A stretch of 64,000 bases of DNA from JAGNHN01 sp964590645 (GCA_964590645.1 CAZPYJ010000012.1:44539-108538), one strand, 5' to 3'. Shown: positions 54,711-61,920, numbered from the stretch's first letter. The notes: a model not told the origin generated them from the letters alone. Numbers and translations are program-made.

Positions 54711-55063
54711 TATTTCTTTTTACGAATGAAAATGAATATTGCAATCGCTACGAGTGCAAGGATGCCATAGATAATTCCATTCCCGGTCATCATTGATGCA
54801 CCTGCTATAGAACCGTCTTCACTGTTAAGCATATTGGGGTTTGCCCCAGTAGTCTGCCAGGGTAAAGGATCCCCGGCACGGAGTCCCTGGCGAATAGTTG
54901 AGCCTCCGTACTGACCTTTTAGTCCCTTCCATATATCCCTCCAAGCACTTCCATATTGAGCCTTCAAATCATCCTTGTAGGCCTTTTTTCTCTTGTTTCC
55001 TAATCCGAATAGTTCTGATTTAGAAGAAACAATCACGCTTCTGTATTCACCTATTTGATTCAT
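54710..55063 (-). CDS. tail-anchored small protein
   Basis: The 117-residue protein has a basic soluble part (KRKKAYKDDLKAQYGSAWRD) and a C-terminal membrane segment (IYGILALVAIAIFIFIRKKK). Same layout as the 103-residue protein at 56917. A virion membrane or scaffold protein is likely. Confidence 0.5.
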   Translation of the reverse strand: MNQIGEYRSVIVSSKSELFGLGNKRKKAYKDDLKAQYGSAWRDIWKGLKGQYGGSTIRQGLRAGDPLPWQTTGANPNMLNSEDGSIAGASMMTGNGIIYGILALVAIAIFIFIRKKK

Positions 55064-55845
55064 TTTGATGTCTTTTTGCTGAGTAAAAAATATACTAGGG
55101 CACCGATAATCAGAAATGCACTTAGTATCTGAGCGATCTTGTTCCCTGAAAGTAATCCTGCAAAAGATGTTGATTGAATTCCGTAATCATTAGAACTTAA
55201 TCTACTTGCAACTCCAACCCTGCCGTGTTGAGCCAATTCCGCCTCTCTCATTTTTGCAAGAGCATATTCTTCAGGTGAAAGTCCGCTTTGAATTTGCTCA
55301 AGAGGGTTTAAGATATATCTTGTGTAAGTGGGAGGCTTAACTGGATTATTGGCATTCGCCTTTGCTGCTTGCTGATTTGCCCAATATGATCCAGACTGTC
55401 CTGATCCTGATGCAGCCGATTTTTGCGGCTGAAAAACAGATCCCTTCTCCCAGGATCTTGCGATTCTTTTTTTCTTGATCATCTTTTTCGGGATCTCATT
55501 GTTCGTATCCTGGTCCACCAGGTCTGCAGCGCGGAAAGCCACTTCCCCCATCCTTTCTTCATAGGAGGCGGTGCCCCTGAGCGTGTTATGAAAGGTTGAA
55601 AAGAATTTTTCGGCATCGTCTGGCCCATACTTTTCGGCCAGTTTTTCCATCGCATAGGCATCGGCTGTTTTTTCATCAGCGGTATTGTGCAGATAATGCC
55701 CTATCTCGTGCAAGAGCACCATTTCGCGCTCCAACGGGGTGAGCTCCGGCCAGCGATCCACATTGATCTCAATGTCGCCGGTCTGTCGGTCCACCACCGC
55801 AGGAGTGCTACCTATCTGGGCCGTATTGCGAAACAGGATTTTCAC
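55060..55845 (-). CDS. membrane-anchored zincin metalloprotease
   Basis: The 261-residue protein has HEIGHYLHN with the zinc-binding HExxH at residues 46-50. DEKTADAYAMEKLAEK, about 10 residues on, could give the third ligand. A C-terminal membrane segment (ILSAFLIIGALVYFLL) anchors it. The middle is Gln/Ala/Gly-rich and probably flexible. It may process capsid or membrane proteins or act during entry. The second zincin gene lies immediately upstream with a 4-bp overlap. Confidence 0.65.
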   Translation of the reverse strand: MKILFRNTAQIGSTPAVVDRQTGDIEINVDRWPELTPLEREMVLLHEIGHYLHNTADEKTADAYAMEKLAEKYGPDDAEKFFSTFHNTLRGTASYEERMGEVAFRAADLVDQDTNNEIPKKMIKKKRIARSWEKGSVFQPQKSAASGSGQSGSYWANQQAAKANANNPVKPPTYTRYILNPLEQIQSGLSPEEYALAKMREAELAQHGRVGVASRLSSNDYGIQSTSFAGLLSGNKIAQILSAFLIIGALVYFLLSKKTSK

Positions 55846-56807
55846 AGTGAAAGGCTTGGTTTTGAAACATTGCGGGCCTTTGCGGCCATCTTATTAATAA
55901 GCTGGGTGACAAGAGGTTTTACCCTTTTGTAGGTGGCGGCATCCACATACACCTGGTGCACATACTTGGGGTGCGTCAGGAAATGATTGGTGATTTTGAG
56001 TTCTGCGGCCCTGTCTTGCACCCAAACTTCGAAAAGCCGGGCAAAAAGCTCTGTGTGCCGGATCCAGTAAGTCCCACCAGGCCCATCCTTGATGAAGTCG
56101 AGCAAGCCACTGTAGTAAGGCGTGAAAGCACCTTTCCTCTTTTTCTGAGGATAGCGGAGCCAGATCAGTTTATGGATGATCCTGGCCATCAGGTGATGTA
56201 AGGGATACTTTACCTTGTCAATGTCATCAGGACGCCAAAATACCGCCGCACTTGAGCCGCCTGACAAGGATCTGCCACGGCCATATTGCTCAATGTATGT
56301 TCCGAAGAAGAAGTCCAGGGCGTGCCCATATTCGTGCGCAAAACTGCCTACACCACCTGTTTTCTTAAACATCAGCTCTCTGTTTGCTGCAGTGGTTTCT
56401 TTATACCTGGTCAGATTTATCATCATTGTTCCAGGCTCAAAGTGCGCCAGAGCCGCGCTTTGGCCGCGTGCGCCGAAAGCAATACCGATTGTGTAATCCA
56501 GGCCGATATTGCCACCAAAACGCAGCACCTTGTTCAGATCAAACAGTGAGTAGGCCATCGCGTGCAGATAGCTCACCCGGTCTTCCTGGGTTAGCCAGTT
56601 CCCATATTCAAAACCCCGGATGTGAAACATATTCCGGATCTCGAATTGGTCCATCAGCTTCTCCCTGGTCAGTAGCCTTTCAGGCAAGGCTTGGCCGCCG
56701 GATCGCAGGTCCTTGCCAAAGAGGCGAAATCCCCTTCGCTTCCAGTACTGGTCCAGGCGTCCATACACGTGGATCTCGTGGGCACTATCTAGACGTTTGG
56801 TCTTCAT
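55842..56807 (-). CDS. LPD1-like zincin domain protein
   Basis: The 321-residue protein has VGSFAHEYGHALDFFFGTYI with HExxH at H158-H162, and TELFARLFEVWVQDRAAELK near residue 255. This pair of motifs resembles the large polyvalent protein-associated domain LPD1 found in polyvalent proteins of phages and conjugative elements. Here it is a separate small protein rather than part of a giant one. It probably acts as a peptidase delivered with or processing the particle. It starts in an ATGA overlap with the basic peptide gene. Confidence 0.65.
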   Translation of the reverse strand: MKTKRLDSAHEIHVYGRLDQYWKRRGFRLFGKDLRSGGQALPERLLTREKLMDQFEIRNMFHIRGFEYGNWLTQEDRVSYLHAMAYSLFDLNKVLRFGGNIGLDYTIGIAFGARGQSAALAHFEPGTMMINLTRYKETTAANRELMFKKTGGVGSFAHEYGHALDFFFGTYIEQYGRGRSLSGGSSAAVFWRPDDIDKVKYPLHHLMARIIHKLIWLRYPQKKRKGAFTPYYSGLLDFIKDGPGGTYWIRHTELFARLFEVWVQDRAAELKITNHFLTHPKYVHQVYVDAATYKRVKPLVTQLINKMAAKARNVSKPSLSL

Positions 56808-56914
56808 TTCTTCCGTTTACGGCTTGACTTGGTTTGCTTTTTCACGGGTGGTTTGCGGAAGGTAATCATCCGCTCAGCCCGCTTTAGTTTGCCTTTTGGT
56901 TGCAACTTTTTCAT
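56804..56914 (-). CDS. 36-residue Lys/Arg-rich peptide
   Basis: The frame starts at the ATG at 56914, 2 bp after the previous stop, and ends in an ATGA overlap with the zincin gene. It reads MKKLQPKGKLKRAERMITFR and continues with Lys/Arg/Ser to the end (KRKK). There are about 17 basic residues in 36. It resembles small nucleic-acid-condensing or virion core peptides of tailless phages. Its exact placement in the overlapping train supports it as real. Confidence 0.6.
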   Translation of the reverse strand: MKKLQPKGKLKRAERMITFRKPPVKKQTKSSRKRKK

Positions 56915-56916
56915 AA

Positions 56917-57228
56917 TCAGGACTTTTTGCCGATTACTGCCAGTCCTACCAGCAGGAGTACCACCAGGGCAATGCCTACATAAATAGGGGTGTTATTTTT
57001 GGCAGGGGAAGGAACCTGTACCACCCCGGGAGCACCGGGCTGCTGCGGTCTGCCAAATGCCTGGAATCCACTGTTGACAGTAGTCAGGAGATTATTGAAA
57101 AAATCCCATACCTTCCCTTGTTTGGGTTGCTCAGCTTCTCCTTTGAGGGGAACCGAAATAACAGGATCATCTGCGTAGGATGAGCGGTAGATGCTGCTTT
57201 TGAGCACACTTCTTTTACTCTGTTTCAT
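56917..57228 (-). CDS. tail-anchored small protein (103 aa)
   Basis: The sequence has a basic, Ser-rich start (MKQSKRSVLKSSIYRSSYAD), an amphipathic middle and a C-terminal membrane segment (PIYVGIALVVLLLVGLAVIG) ending in KKS. It is the first gene after the terminator that follows the capsid candidate. A virion membrane protein is likely. Confidence 0.55.
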   Translation of the reverse strand: MKQSKRSVLKSSIYRSSYADDPVISVPLKGEAEQPKQGKVWDFFNNLLTTVNSGFQAFGRPQQPGAPGVVQVPSPAKNNTPIYVGIALVVLLLVGLAVIGKKS

Positions 57229-57250
57229 TGTTTTGCTGGTTTTTAGAAAG

Positions 57251-57277
57251 AAGGCCCACCCGGGCTGGGCGGGCCTT
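57251..57277 (-). terminator. terminator downstream of the capsid candidate
   Basis: AAGGCCC and GGGCCTT arms with additional G/C pairing in the loop are followed on the minus strand by CTTTCT. It sits 44 bp after the stop of the 179-residue protein. A terminator directly behind one structural gene is typical of a highly expressed capsid gene. Confidence 0.75.
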
Positions 57278-57320
57278 ACCTTGCAGGTTGGTTCGGAAAC
57301 GGCTGGAAACCAGCTTTTTC

Positions 57321-57860
57321 TTAGAAATGCAGGGTGATCGTAATCGTCCTGCCAGTGTCGATCGGCATACGCATCAGCACTTCATCGCTCAACTCCATTT
57401 CCACAGGCACGACGATCTTGCCGTCGTTGTACTGCTGGACGTTGAAGAATTCGGTGAGATGGATGTACTCTTCCCCCTGGTTCCCGGTGGGATTCAGGCG
57501 GACAGTGGAGATGGTCTTCTCGTACACATCCGTGTTTGCGCTGGCAAGGGTGATCTTGCGCAACAGGGTAGGATTGAGAAGGATATAGCGGGCCATATCG
57601 CGGATCTTGAACTTGCTGGAAGCTGCAGTAGCAACCAGGCCGGTGTCGATGGTGCCGTCATCCAATACTGCATCGCAGTCGAAGCCGGCAGCAACGATCT
57701 GGGCAGGGTTATTCCGGCCGAAGGAAACATCAGGTGAACCTTCGCCGGCATCAGCGATGTAATTCACTTTCAAAGTATCCAGGTAAGCTGCAAACAGGGC
57801 AACCGTTTTGGTGGAGCCCGATGTATTGGCGAGGGTGAAAGAAAACTGTCTTTGTTTCAT
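57321..57860 (-). CDS. candidate major capsid protein (jelly-roll-like)
   Basis: The 179-residue protein is almost entirely predicted beta. It opens MKQRQFSFTLANTSGSTKTV and closes with IDTGRTITITLHF. In between lie VYEKTISTVRLNP and KIVVPVEMELSDEVLMRMP, an alternating pattern suited to a single jelly roll. There is no signal or membrane segment. It has its own mini-operon with a 45-residue membrane protein, a -7 element upstream and a terminator downstream, as expected for the most abundant virion protein. The length is near the smaller of the two single-jelly-roll capsid proteins of P23-77-like phages. The call is structural inference, not similarity. Confidence 0.55.
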   Translation of the reverse strand: MKQRQFSFTLANTSGSTKTVALFAAYLDTLKVNYIADAGEGSPDVSFGRNNPAQIVAAGFDCDAVLDDGTIDTGLVATAASSKFKIRDMARYILLNPTLLRKITLASANTDVYEKTISTVRLNPTGNQGEEYIHLTEFFNVQQYNDGKIVVPVEMELSDEVLMRMPIDTGRTITITLHF

Positions 57861-57878
57861 TGCTTTGGAGATTTTTGG

Positions 57879-58016
57879 CTACGCTTCGGTAGCGGCGGGT
57901 TTCAGACGAAAGATTGATTTTCCGCGGATCTCAGAAATAATGACCGCGGTCACCACGATGAGGCCGATGGCCACCATAATGCTGAGTCCTTTTGTGGTTT
58001 GAGGGAAAATTTTCAT
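57879..58016 (-). CDS. 45-residue membrane protein ahead of the capsid candidate
   Basis: The frame starts at the ATG at 58016 (MKIFPQTTKGLSIMVAIGLI) and ends at 57879 with TAG. One membrane span (SIMVAIGLIVVTAVIIS) is followed by a basic segment (RGKSIFRLK). It is 18 bp upstream of the capsid candidate on the same transcript. Probably an abundant virion membrane protein. Confidence 0.6.
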   Translation of the reverse strand: MKIFPQTTKGLSIMVAIGLIVVTAVIISEIRGKSIFRLKPAATEA

Positions 58017-58060
58017 TTGAAGTTCTTTTTGATGATTGGATGATTGATTGGTTCGAACTC

Positions 58061-58068
58061 CAAAACTA
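58061..58068 (-). promoter_or_regulatory. -7 element of the capsid mini-operon
   Basis: On the minus strand TAGTTTTG matches TAnnTTTG, 44 bp before the start of the 45-residue gene. No clear TTTG at -33 was found, so a phage activator may be required. Confidence 0.45.
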
Positions 58069-58200
58069 TGACGGTGAAATACCGTACTGTCTGATTATGA
58101 CGGTATTAGTCTGAATTTGGCAGGATTTGGCGAATTATGGCACGATAGGGCTGAATAGACTTTTCGTTGATAAGATTGTTCATTTTTTGCTCAGGAAATG

Positions 58201-58231
58201 CTTGTTTTTTAATCATTTAATAGTAATTTTG
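58201..58231 (+). promoter_or_regulatory. promoter of the protease cargo unit
   Basis: CTTG (58201-58204) and TAATTTTG (58224-58231) are 19 bp apart, a good match to the host consensus, 29 bp ahead of the first cargo gene. It points away from the phage operons. Confidence 0.65.
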
Positions 58232-58260
58232 TTGCATCACACCCTAAAGCCACAATTACA

Positions 58261-58455
58261 ATGGATGATCGTAAAGTAATTGAACAAATGTTCAAAGAGC
58301 TAGAAGAGTCTGCCAGGCAAAATGCTCCAGAAGCCTACGAATTATTCCACGCCAGCAATGGAGTTAGAGAAACGCAGTTGAGGGCATCTGAAATTGAAGC
58401 GATGATTTTTCAACCGCCAACTATGGAGTTTTCTAACCATACAATTATTTCATAA
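58261..58455 (+). CDS. small acidic partner protein of the cargo unit (64 aa)
   Basis: The sequence starts MDDRKVIEQMFKELEESARQ and is helical and acidic, with no membrane segment. Its TAA stop overlaps the next ATG (TAATG), so translation of the two is coupled. It is probably a regulator, adaptor or inhibitor of the protease encoded next. The family is not recognised. Confidence 0.6.
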   Translation: MDDRKVIEQMFKELEESARQNAPEAYELFHASNGVRETQLRASEIEAMIFQPPTMEFSNHTIIS

Positions 58456-59423
58456 TGCCATCGTGGAGTGAGATTTTAGACGAGATCAATGTTCTTCTAC
58501 ATAAGGAGAAGAATGATCAGGCCTTTGATGTCATTAGAAATAAGTATCTCAAACACTTGTGTGACTACACCAAAAGAGACGTAATCGTATATGCAGCAGA
58601 TTGGACCGGCTCCGGATTACATCCAGAGTTAGTGTCTATTAATGATGGTGATATACAGGGTTTTATGCAGGCAATTTACCGCCTAAAAAATCCAAACTTG
58701 GACTTGATCCTTCATACGGGAGGGGGAAGTGCTGAAGCAACAGAAGCAATTGTATCTTATTTAAGACAGAAATTCACCCATATCCGTGTATTCATTCCTC
58801 AAGCTGCAATGAGCGCAGGCACTATGTTAGCTTGTGCAGGTGATGAGATATGGATGGGAAAACAATCATCTATTGGGCCAATAGATCCCCAGTTTATCTT
58901 ACAGACCTCTGTTGGTCCTCAGGCTTTTCCAGCGCAAGCAATTCTCGATCAGTTTGATCTTGCACAAAAAGAGTGCATTCAAGATCCACGAAAACTACAA
59001 TCTTGGTATCCAATGCTTGGTCAATTTGGTCCTGCCCTTCTTGTTAGGTGTCGAGATCAAATAGATTTTGGAAAATCTGTAGTAAATAATTGGCTTAAAT
59101 CATATATGTTCAAAGATTTACCGGACTCAAATCTACCAGAAAAGATTTCTGATTATCTGTCTGATCATTCAAACTTTAAGACACACGGAAAGCATATTGA
59201 TATCAACCTTGCTAGAGATAATGGGCTCAAGGTTTTTGCATTAGAGGATGATCAAACCCTGCAGGACTTGATATTATCCGTCTTTCATTCCGTTACTTTG
59301 TCACTATCTCAGACTTCTGCTGCAAAATTGATTACCAATAACATAGGTGGGTGCTTCGTTAAGAATGCAAAAAAAATGACGAATAACAGGCTTATTCATC
59401 AGGTTGTCAATATTCCTTCCTAA
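58455..59423 (+). CDS. SDH_sah family serine protease (ClpP/SppA fold), candidate defence cargo
   Basis: The 322-residue protein has the ClpP/SppA-like core. LDLILHTGGGSAEATEAIVS (about 74-93) gives the oxyanion glycines, AAMSAGTMLACAGDEIWMG (about 116-134) holds the candidate nucleophile serine, and QSSIGPIDPQF follows, as in the SDH_sah (serine dehydrogenase proteinase) family. There is no signal peptide. The two-gene unit is on the strand opposite to the surrounding phage genes, has a host-type promoter and is more A+T-rich, all marks of a moron. Its role could be anti-phage defence or toxicity control; that is a guess. Confidence 0.75.
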   Translation: MPSWSEILDEINVLLHKEKNDQAFDVIRNKYLKHLCDYTKRDVIVYAADWTGSGLHPELVSINDGDIQGFMQAIYRLKNPNLDLILHTGGGSAEATEAIVSYLRQKFTHIRVFIPQAAMSAGTMLACAGDEIWMGKQSSIGPIDPQFILQTSVGPQAFPAQAILDQFDLAQKECIQDPRKLQSWYPMLGQFGPALLVRCRDQIDFGKSVVNNWLKSYMFKDLPDSNLPEKISDYLSDHSNFKTHGKHIDINLARDNGLKVFALEDDQTLQDLILSVFHSVTLSLSQTSAAKLITNNIGGCFVKNAKKMTNNRLIHQVVNIPS

Positions 59424-59428
59424 GGATT

Positions 59429-59614
59429 TCACTCGTTAATTATCAGAATCTCCCTGATCACTCTATATTGGCTGGGTGTAATGATCTTCTGCCGGGGATA
59501 GTAGCCCAGTGGTTCCAGGCGCTCGATATAACGATGGTTCAGCCAGCGGCAAAGCGTCCGGGGAGATACCTGTAGTGAATCTGCCAACTCTTTTTTTGTC
59601 CGGACCCTATCCAT
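59429..59614 (-). CDS. small helix-turn-helix DNA-binding protein
   Basis: The 61-residue protein has TKKELADSLQVSPRTLCRWL (residues 6-25), a clear helix-turn-helix of the kind in Bacteroidota mobile elements, followed by a basic segment and a short helix. It starts 3 bp after the ATPase stop and ends 5 bp from the convergent cargo gene. It probably controls phage gene expression or excision. Confidence 0.7.
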   Translation of the reverse strand: MDRVRTKKELADSLQVSPRTLCRWLNHRYIERLEPLGYYPRQKIITPSQYRVIREILIINE

Positions 59615-59617
59615 ACG

Positions 59618-60184
59618 CTATGTTGGTATGATTTCGTAATAATGCTTGTTTTGCTGGGCAATCTTATTGATTCGGTTCTGGTGCTGCACCATTTCCTCAA
59701 AGTTGCGGAGATCGTCCCTGCGCTTGTAAATGTTATCCTTTGTCTGGAACAGCACTATATTAGAGCAGAAGGTGAAGAATTTAGGTGGTACTTCGGTGAA
59801 GCCGTGCCCCACGGCCACCATATCCATCTCTTTCTGCCGGCGTCTGATTAACAGATAGTGTAAATCATCGTCGGTATATGACTTCATATAACCGCGGCAA
59901 TCGTCAAAGATCAGCAGGCCGCCGTAAAAATGATCGCGGATAATATCAATGGTATTTTTCTGCGCGATGATCTTCCGGACACCGGTGAACTTCCCCAGGC
60001 GATCAGGGAAGCGCAAATTGAAGTAAGGAACACTGTTCCACTCCCTGTCATCGGGTGTAATAATGAGAGCCCGCCGGCGCGGACCGGCGAGCTCATTCTT
60101 AACCAGCTTGCTTACAAAGGTGGTTTTGCCCGTGCCATTGTATCCCAGCACAATGGTGAGCATTGTCTGGCGTGGCTTTCCCAT
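59618..60184 (-). CDS. P-loop ATPase, HerA/FtsK (A32-like) or Zot-like packaging candidate
   Basis: The 188-residue protein starts at the ATG at 60184 (MGKPRQTMLTIVLGYNGTGK), in a TGATG overlap with the previous stop. Walker A GYNGTGKTT lies at 14-22 and Walker B GLLIFDD at 89-95. RRRQKEMDMVAVGHGFTEVP (114-133) corresponds to the arginine and sensor region of A32/P9-type genome-packaging ATPases and of Zot. It is too short for a terminase large subunit and has no nuclease domain. The likely role is pumping the genome into a preformed particle, or Zot-like virion assembly. Confidence 0.68.
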   Translation of the reverse strand: MGKPRQTMLTIVLGYNGTGKTTFVSKLVKNELAGPRRRALIITPDDREWNSVPYFNLRFPDRLGKFTGVRKIIAQKNTIDIIRDHFYGGLLIFDDCRGYMKSYTDDDLHYLLIRRRQKEMDMVAVGHGFTEVPPKFFTFCSNIVLFQTKDNIYKRRDDLRNFEEMVQHQNRINKIAQQNKHYYEIIPT

Positions 60185-60783
60185 CAGGCCGCTGTTTTCT
60201 TCACCTGCTCTTCCAACTTCTGTATCTTGGCCTTCAAGTCGCGTATCGTCGCAGCGCTGTCCTGGGATGCCGCCCCGCCGCGCGATTTGTCGATGAAAGC
60301 CTGTCCTACCCTCGGAGAATAGACGGCAAATGTGGTCATAAATGCCAGCACTCCTGGCGGAATGTCTCCACCGGTAACCTTGAGGTACTCGGCCCAAACT
60401 TCCACCAGGTCACTTTTTTCATCCGGGGCCGCCTTGTATGGCTCCGCCGACTTTGCCCGGGCGATCATCTTGCAGCCGTTTGATATCCCGGCATCCATCA
60501 TTCCTACCAGGAATTTTGCCGTGTAGCGGGCCTTCACCGGATCACCGTGGCCTTCCAGCGATGAAGAGGGCATCCCCGGCATCGGAGGCATACCGCTGGG
60601 ATCATCCGTGGCGTCCTCTGGCGCTGTTTGGGGCTGAGCACCGGGTGGATCCACTGGCCCTGGTTCAGGCCGTGAGAATCCCTCAGGAGGTGTGCGCAGA
60701 TCCCTGAGAAAGTCTTCCTCAGAGATCATTGTATTGTTGTATTCCTTACTCGATTTGAGATCATCCTGGGTTAAAAAACTCAT
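60184..60783 (-). CDS. Pro-rich structural or assembly protein, unknown
   Basis: The 199-residue protein has a disordered Pro/Gly-rich region (about 30-80), a helical domain that includes ARYTAKFLVGMMDAG (about 84-98), a possibly hydrophobic stretch (PPGVLAFMTTFAVYSP) and a C-terminal coiled coil (IRDLKAKIQKLEEQVKK). The ARYTAKF string also occurs at the start of the 224-residue gene of this operon. It lies directly before the ATPase with a 1-base overlap. Confidence 0.55.
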   Translation of the reverse strand: MSFLTQDDLKSSKEYNNTMISEEDFLRDLRTPPEGFSRPEPGPVDPPGAQPQTAPEDATDDPSGMPPMPGMPSSSLEGHGDPVKARYTAKFLVGMMDAGISNGCKMIARAKSAEPYKAAPDEKSDLVEVWAEYLKVTGGDIPPGVLAFMTTFAVYSPRVGQAFIDKSRGGAASQDSAATIRDLKAKIQKLEEQVKKTAA

Positions 60784-61052
60784 AGCTTTTCAAGTAATTG
60801 GTCCAATGAAATGATTTTGATTTTCCGTGTAACAGTTTGATCACGAAAGGCACACATCACAATGTAGATGCGGCCTTCCAGTTCGTGGATCACCCCACTG
60901 ATATCGGTTTCCCCTTCTTCCAGGCTTTGTTCTGCCTTCAGCTCTTGAAGGTAGGTGGTCAGCCTATCAATCAGTTGTGGCAGGAAGGGTTTGGCCATCC
61001 TCGCCAGTTGTTTCATTACGGGATCCATTTGCCTGTGCTTTTTTTGCTTCAT
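60780..61052 (-). CDS. unknown helical protein (90 aa)
   Basis: The sequence starts MKQKKHRQMDPVMKQLARMA; later in-frame ATGs are possible because the start overlaps the previous gene by 86 bp. A helical first half is followed by a beta-rich GRIYIVMCAFRDQTVTRKIK and a final LDQLLEKL. It has an ATGA overlap with the next gene. The family is not recognised. Confidence 0.5.
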   Translation of the reverse strand: MKQKKHRQMDPVMKQLARMAKPFLPQLIDRLTTYLQELKAEQSLEEGETDISGVIHELEGRIYIVMCAFRDQTVTRKIKIISLDQLLEKL

Positions 61053-61641
61053 AATGCGCGGCCAACCGCCTGAGATCTGCCCGGGAGAAATACATCGGGA
61101 AATGATCGTGGGTGCCCTTGAGATAATAGGATAGCAGCATCTGCTTCAGCAGTGTTCCACCGTCGATGGTGCGCTTCAGGCGCTTGCTTTCCTTTTCTGA
61201 AGTAGTGACAATCAGGTGCCTTTCAAAAGGTGTCATTGATACTACCAACTGGCTTTCCGGATCTATCATTTCAGCACGAGCCAGCTCGAGATCATTGTGC
61301 AACTGGGTATTGATTTCAGTTACCTGGCGGGCCTGGTCACGGAGCCTGTCCATTTCGTCCTGCACTTCCTGATCCGACGTTGATTTTCCTTCTGTGAGGT
61401 TCATCACCTGTGCCTGCAGCTGTGATATGGTAGCCTGTGCCTTTGCCAGATCCTCCTGCAGCTTATCTGAAGCCTGGGGCATTTCGTGACGCTTCTTTGC
61501 TTCCCGGGCCAGCGCCACTACAATATCCTGGAATTTGAAGTCCTCCCCCATTTGCTCGGCTACCCAGTTCATCAGTTCCGCTTCATCAGTCCGAAATTTG
61601 GCCGTGTAGCGGGCTGTGCTGTTAAATTGTATCCTACTCAT
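60967..61641 (-). CDS. coiled-coil protein, first gene of the leftward operon
   Basis: The 224-residue protein has an N-terminal basic region (STARYTAKFRTDEAELMNWV), a long coiled coil (about 60-120) and a C-terminal domain with ERHLIVTTSEKESKRLKRTI and a basic end. It is the first gene after the consensus promoter at 61663-61694. A DNA-binding or replication-accessory role is possible. The family is not recognised. Confidence 0.55.
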   Translation of the reverse strand: MSRIQFNSTARYTAKFRTDEAELMNWVAEQMGEDFKFQDIVVALAREAKKRHEMPQASDKLQEDLAKAQATISQLQAQVMNLTEGKSTSDQEVQDEMDRLRDQARQVTEINTQLHNDLELARAEMIDPESQLVVSMTPFERHLIVTTSEKESKRLKRTIDGGTLLKQMLLSYYLKGTHDHFPMYFSRADLRRLAAHYEAKKAQANGSRNETTGEDGQTLPATTD

Positions 61642-61662
61642 AATGATTGTATTGATTCAACA

Positions 61663-61694
61663 CAAAGATACTTAATGCGCTATCTAATTGCAAA
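61663..61694 (-). promoter_or_regulatory. main leftward promoter of the element
   Basis: On the minus strand TTTG (61694-61691) and TATCTTTG (61670-61663) are exactly 20 bp apart, a full host consensus. The first operon gene starts 21 bp downstream. This shows the element uses the host sigma factor for this operon. Confidence 0.8.
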
Positions 61695-61880
61695 CCAGTG
61701 TATTATAAGTTTTTCGCCTCTGATAATCAGATTATTAAGCCTCTTTTTATTGCATCCTAATGAACTACAATTCATTGAATTGCGTCATTTTTTGTCACGA
61801 ATTGGAAAATGATGTGGTTTTGTGGATCCGGATACCACATTGATAGAGAAATTACACTTGATGGTCTGAAGGATTATTAA

Positions 61881-61920
61881 GTCTACCGTAGACCGAAGGT
61901 AGACTGAAGGTAGACTATTG
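61881..61920. repeat. GTAGAC 11-bp tandem repeats with dyad
   Basis: Three head-to-tail 11-bp units, GTAGACCGAAG, GTAGACTGAAG and GTAGACTATTG (61888-61920), are preceded by GTCTAC (61881-61886), which forms a dyad with the first unit. The 11-bp period puts all units on one face of the helix, as expected for protein-binding iterons. Confidence 0.75.

Noticed and set aside
60185..60397. N-terminal extension of the ATPase frame
   Set aside because: The extension lies inside the preceding gene in another frame; the ATG at 60184 sits in a typical TGATG overlap and leaves the Walker A at residue 14.
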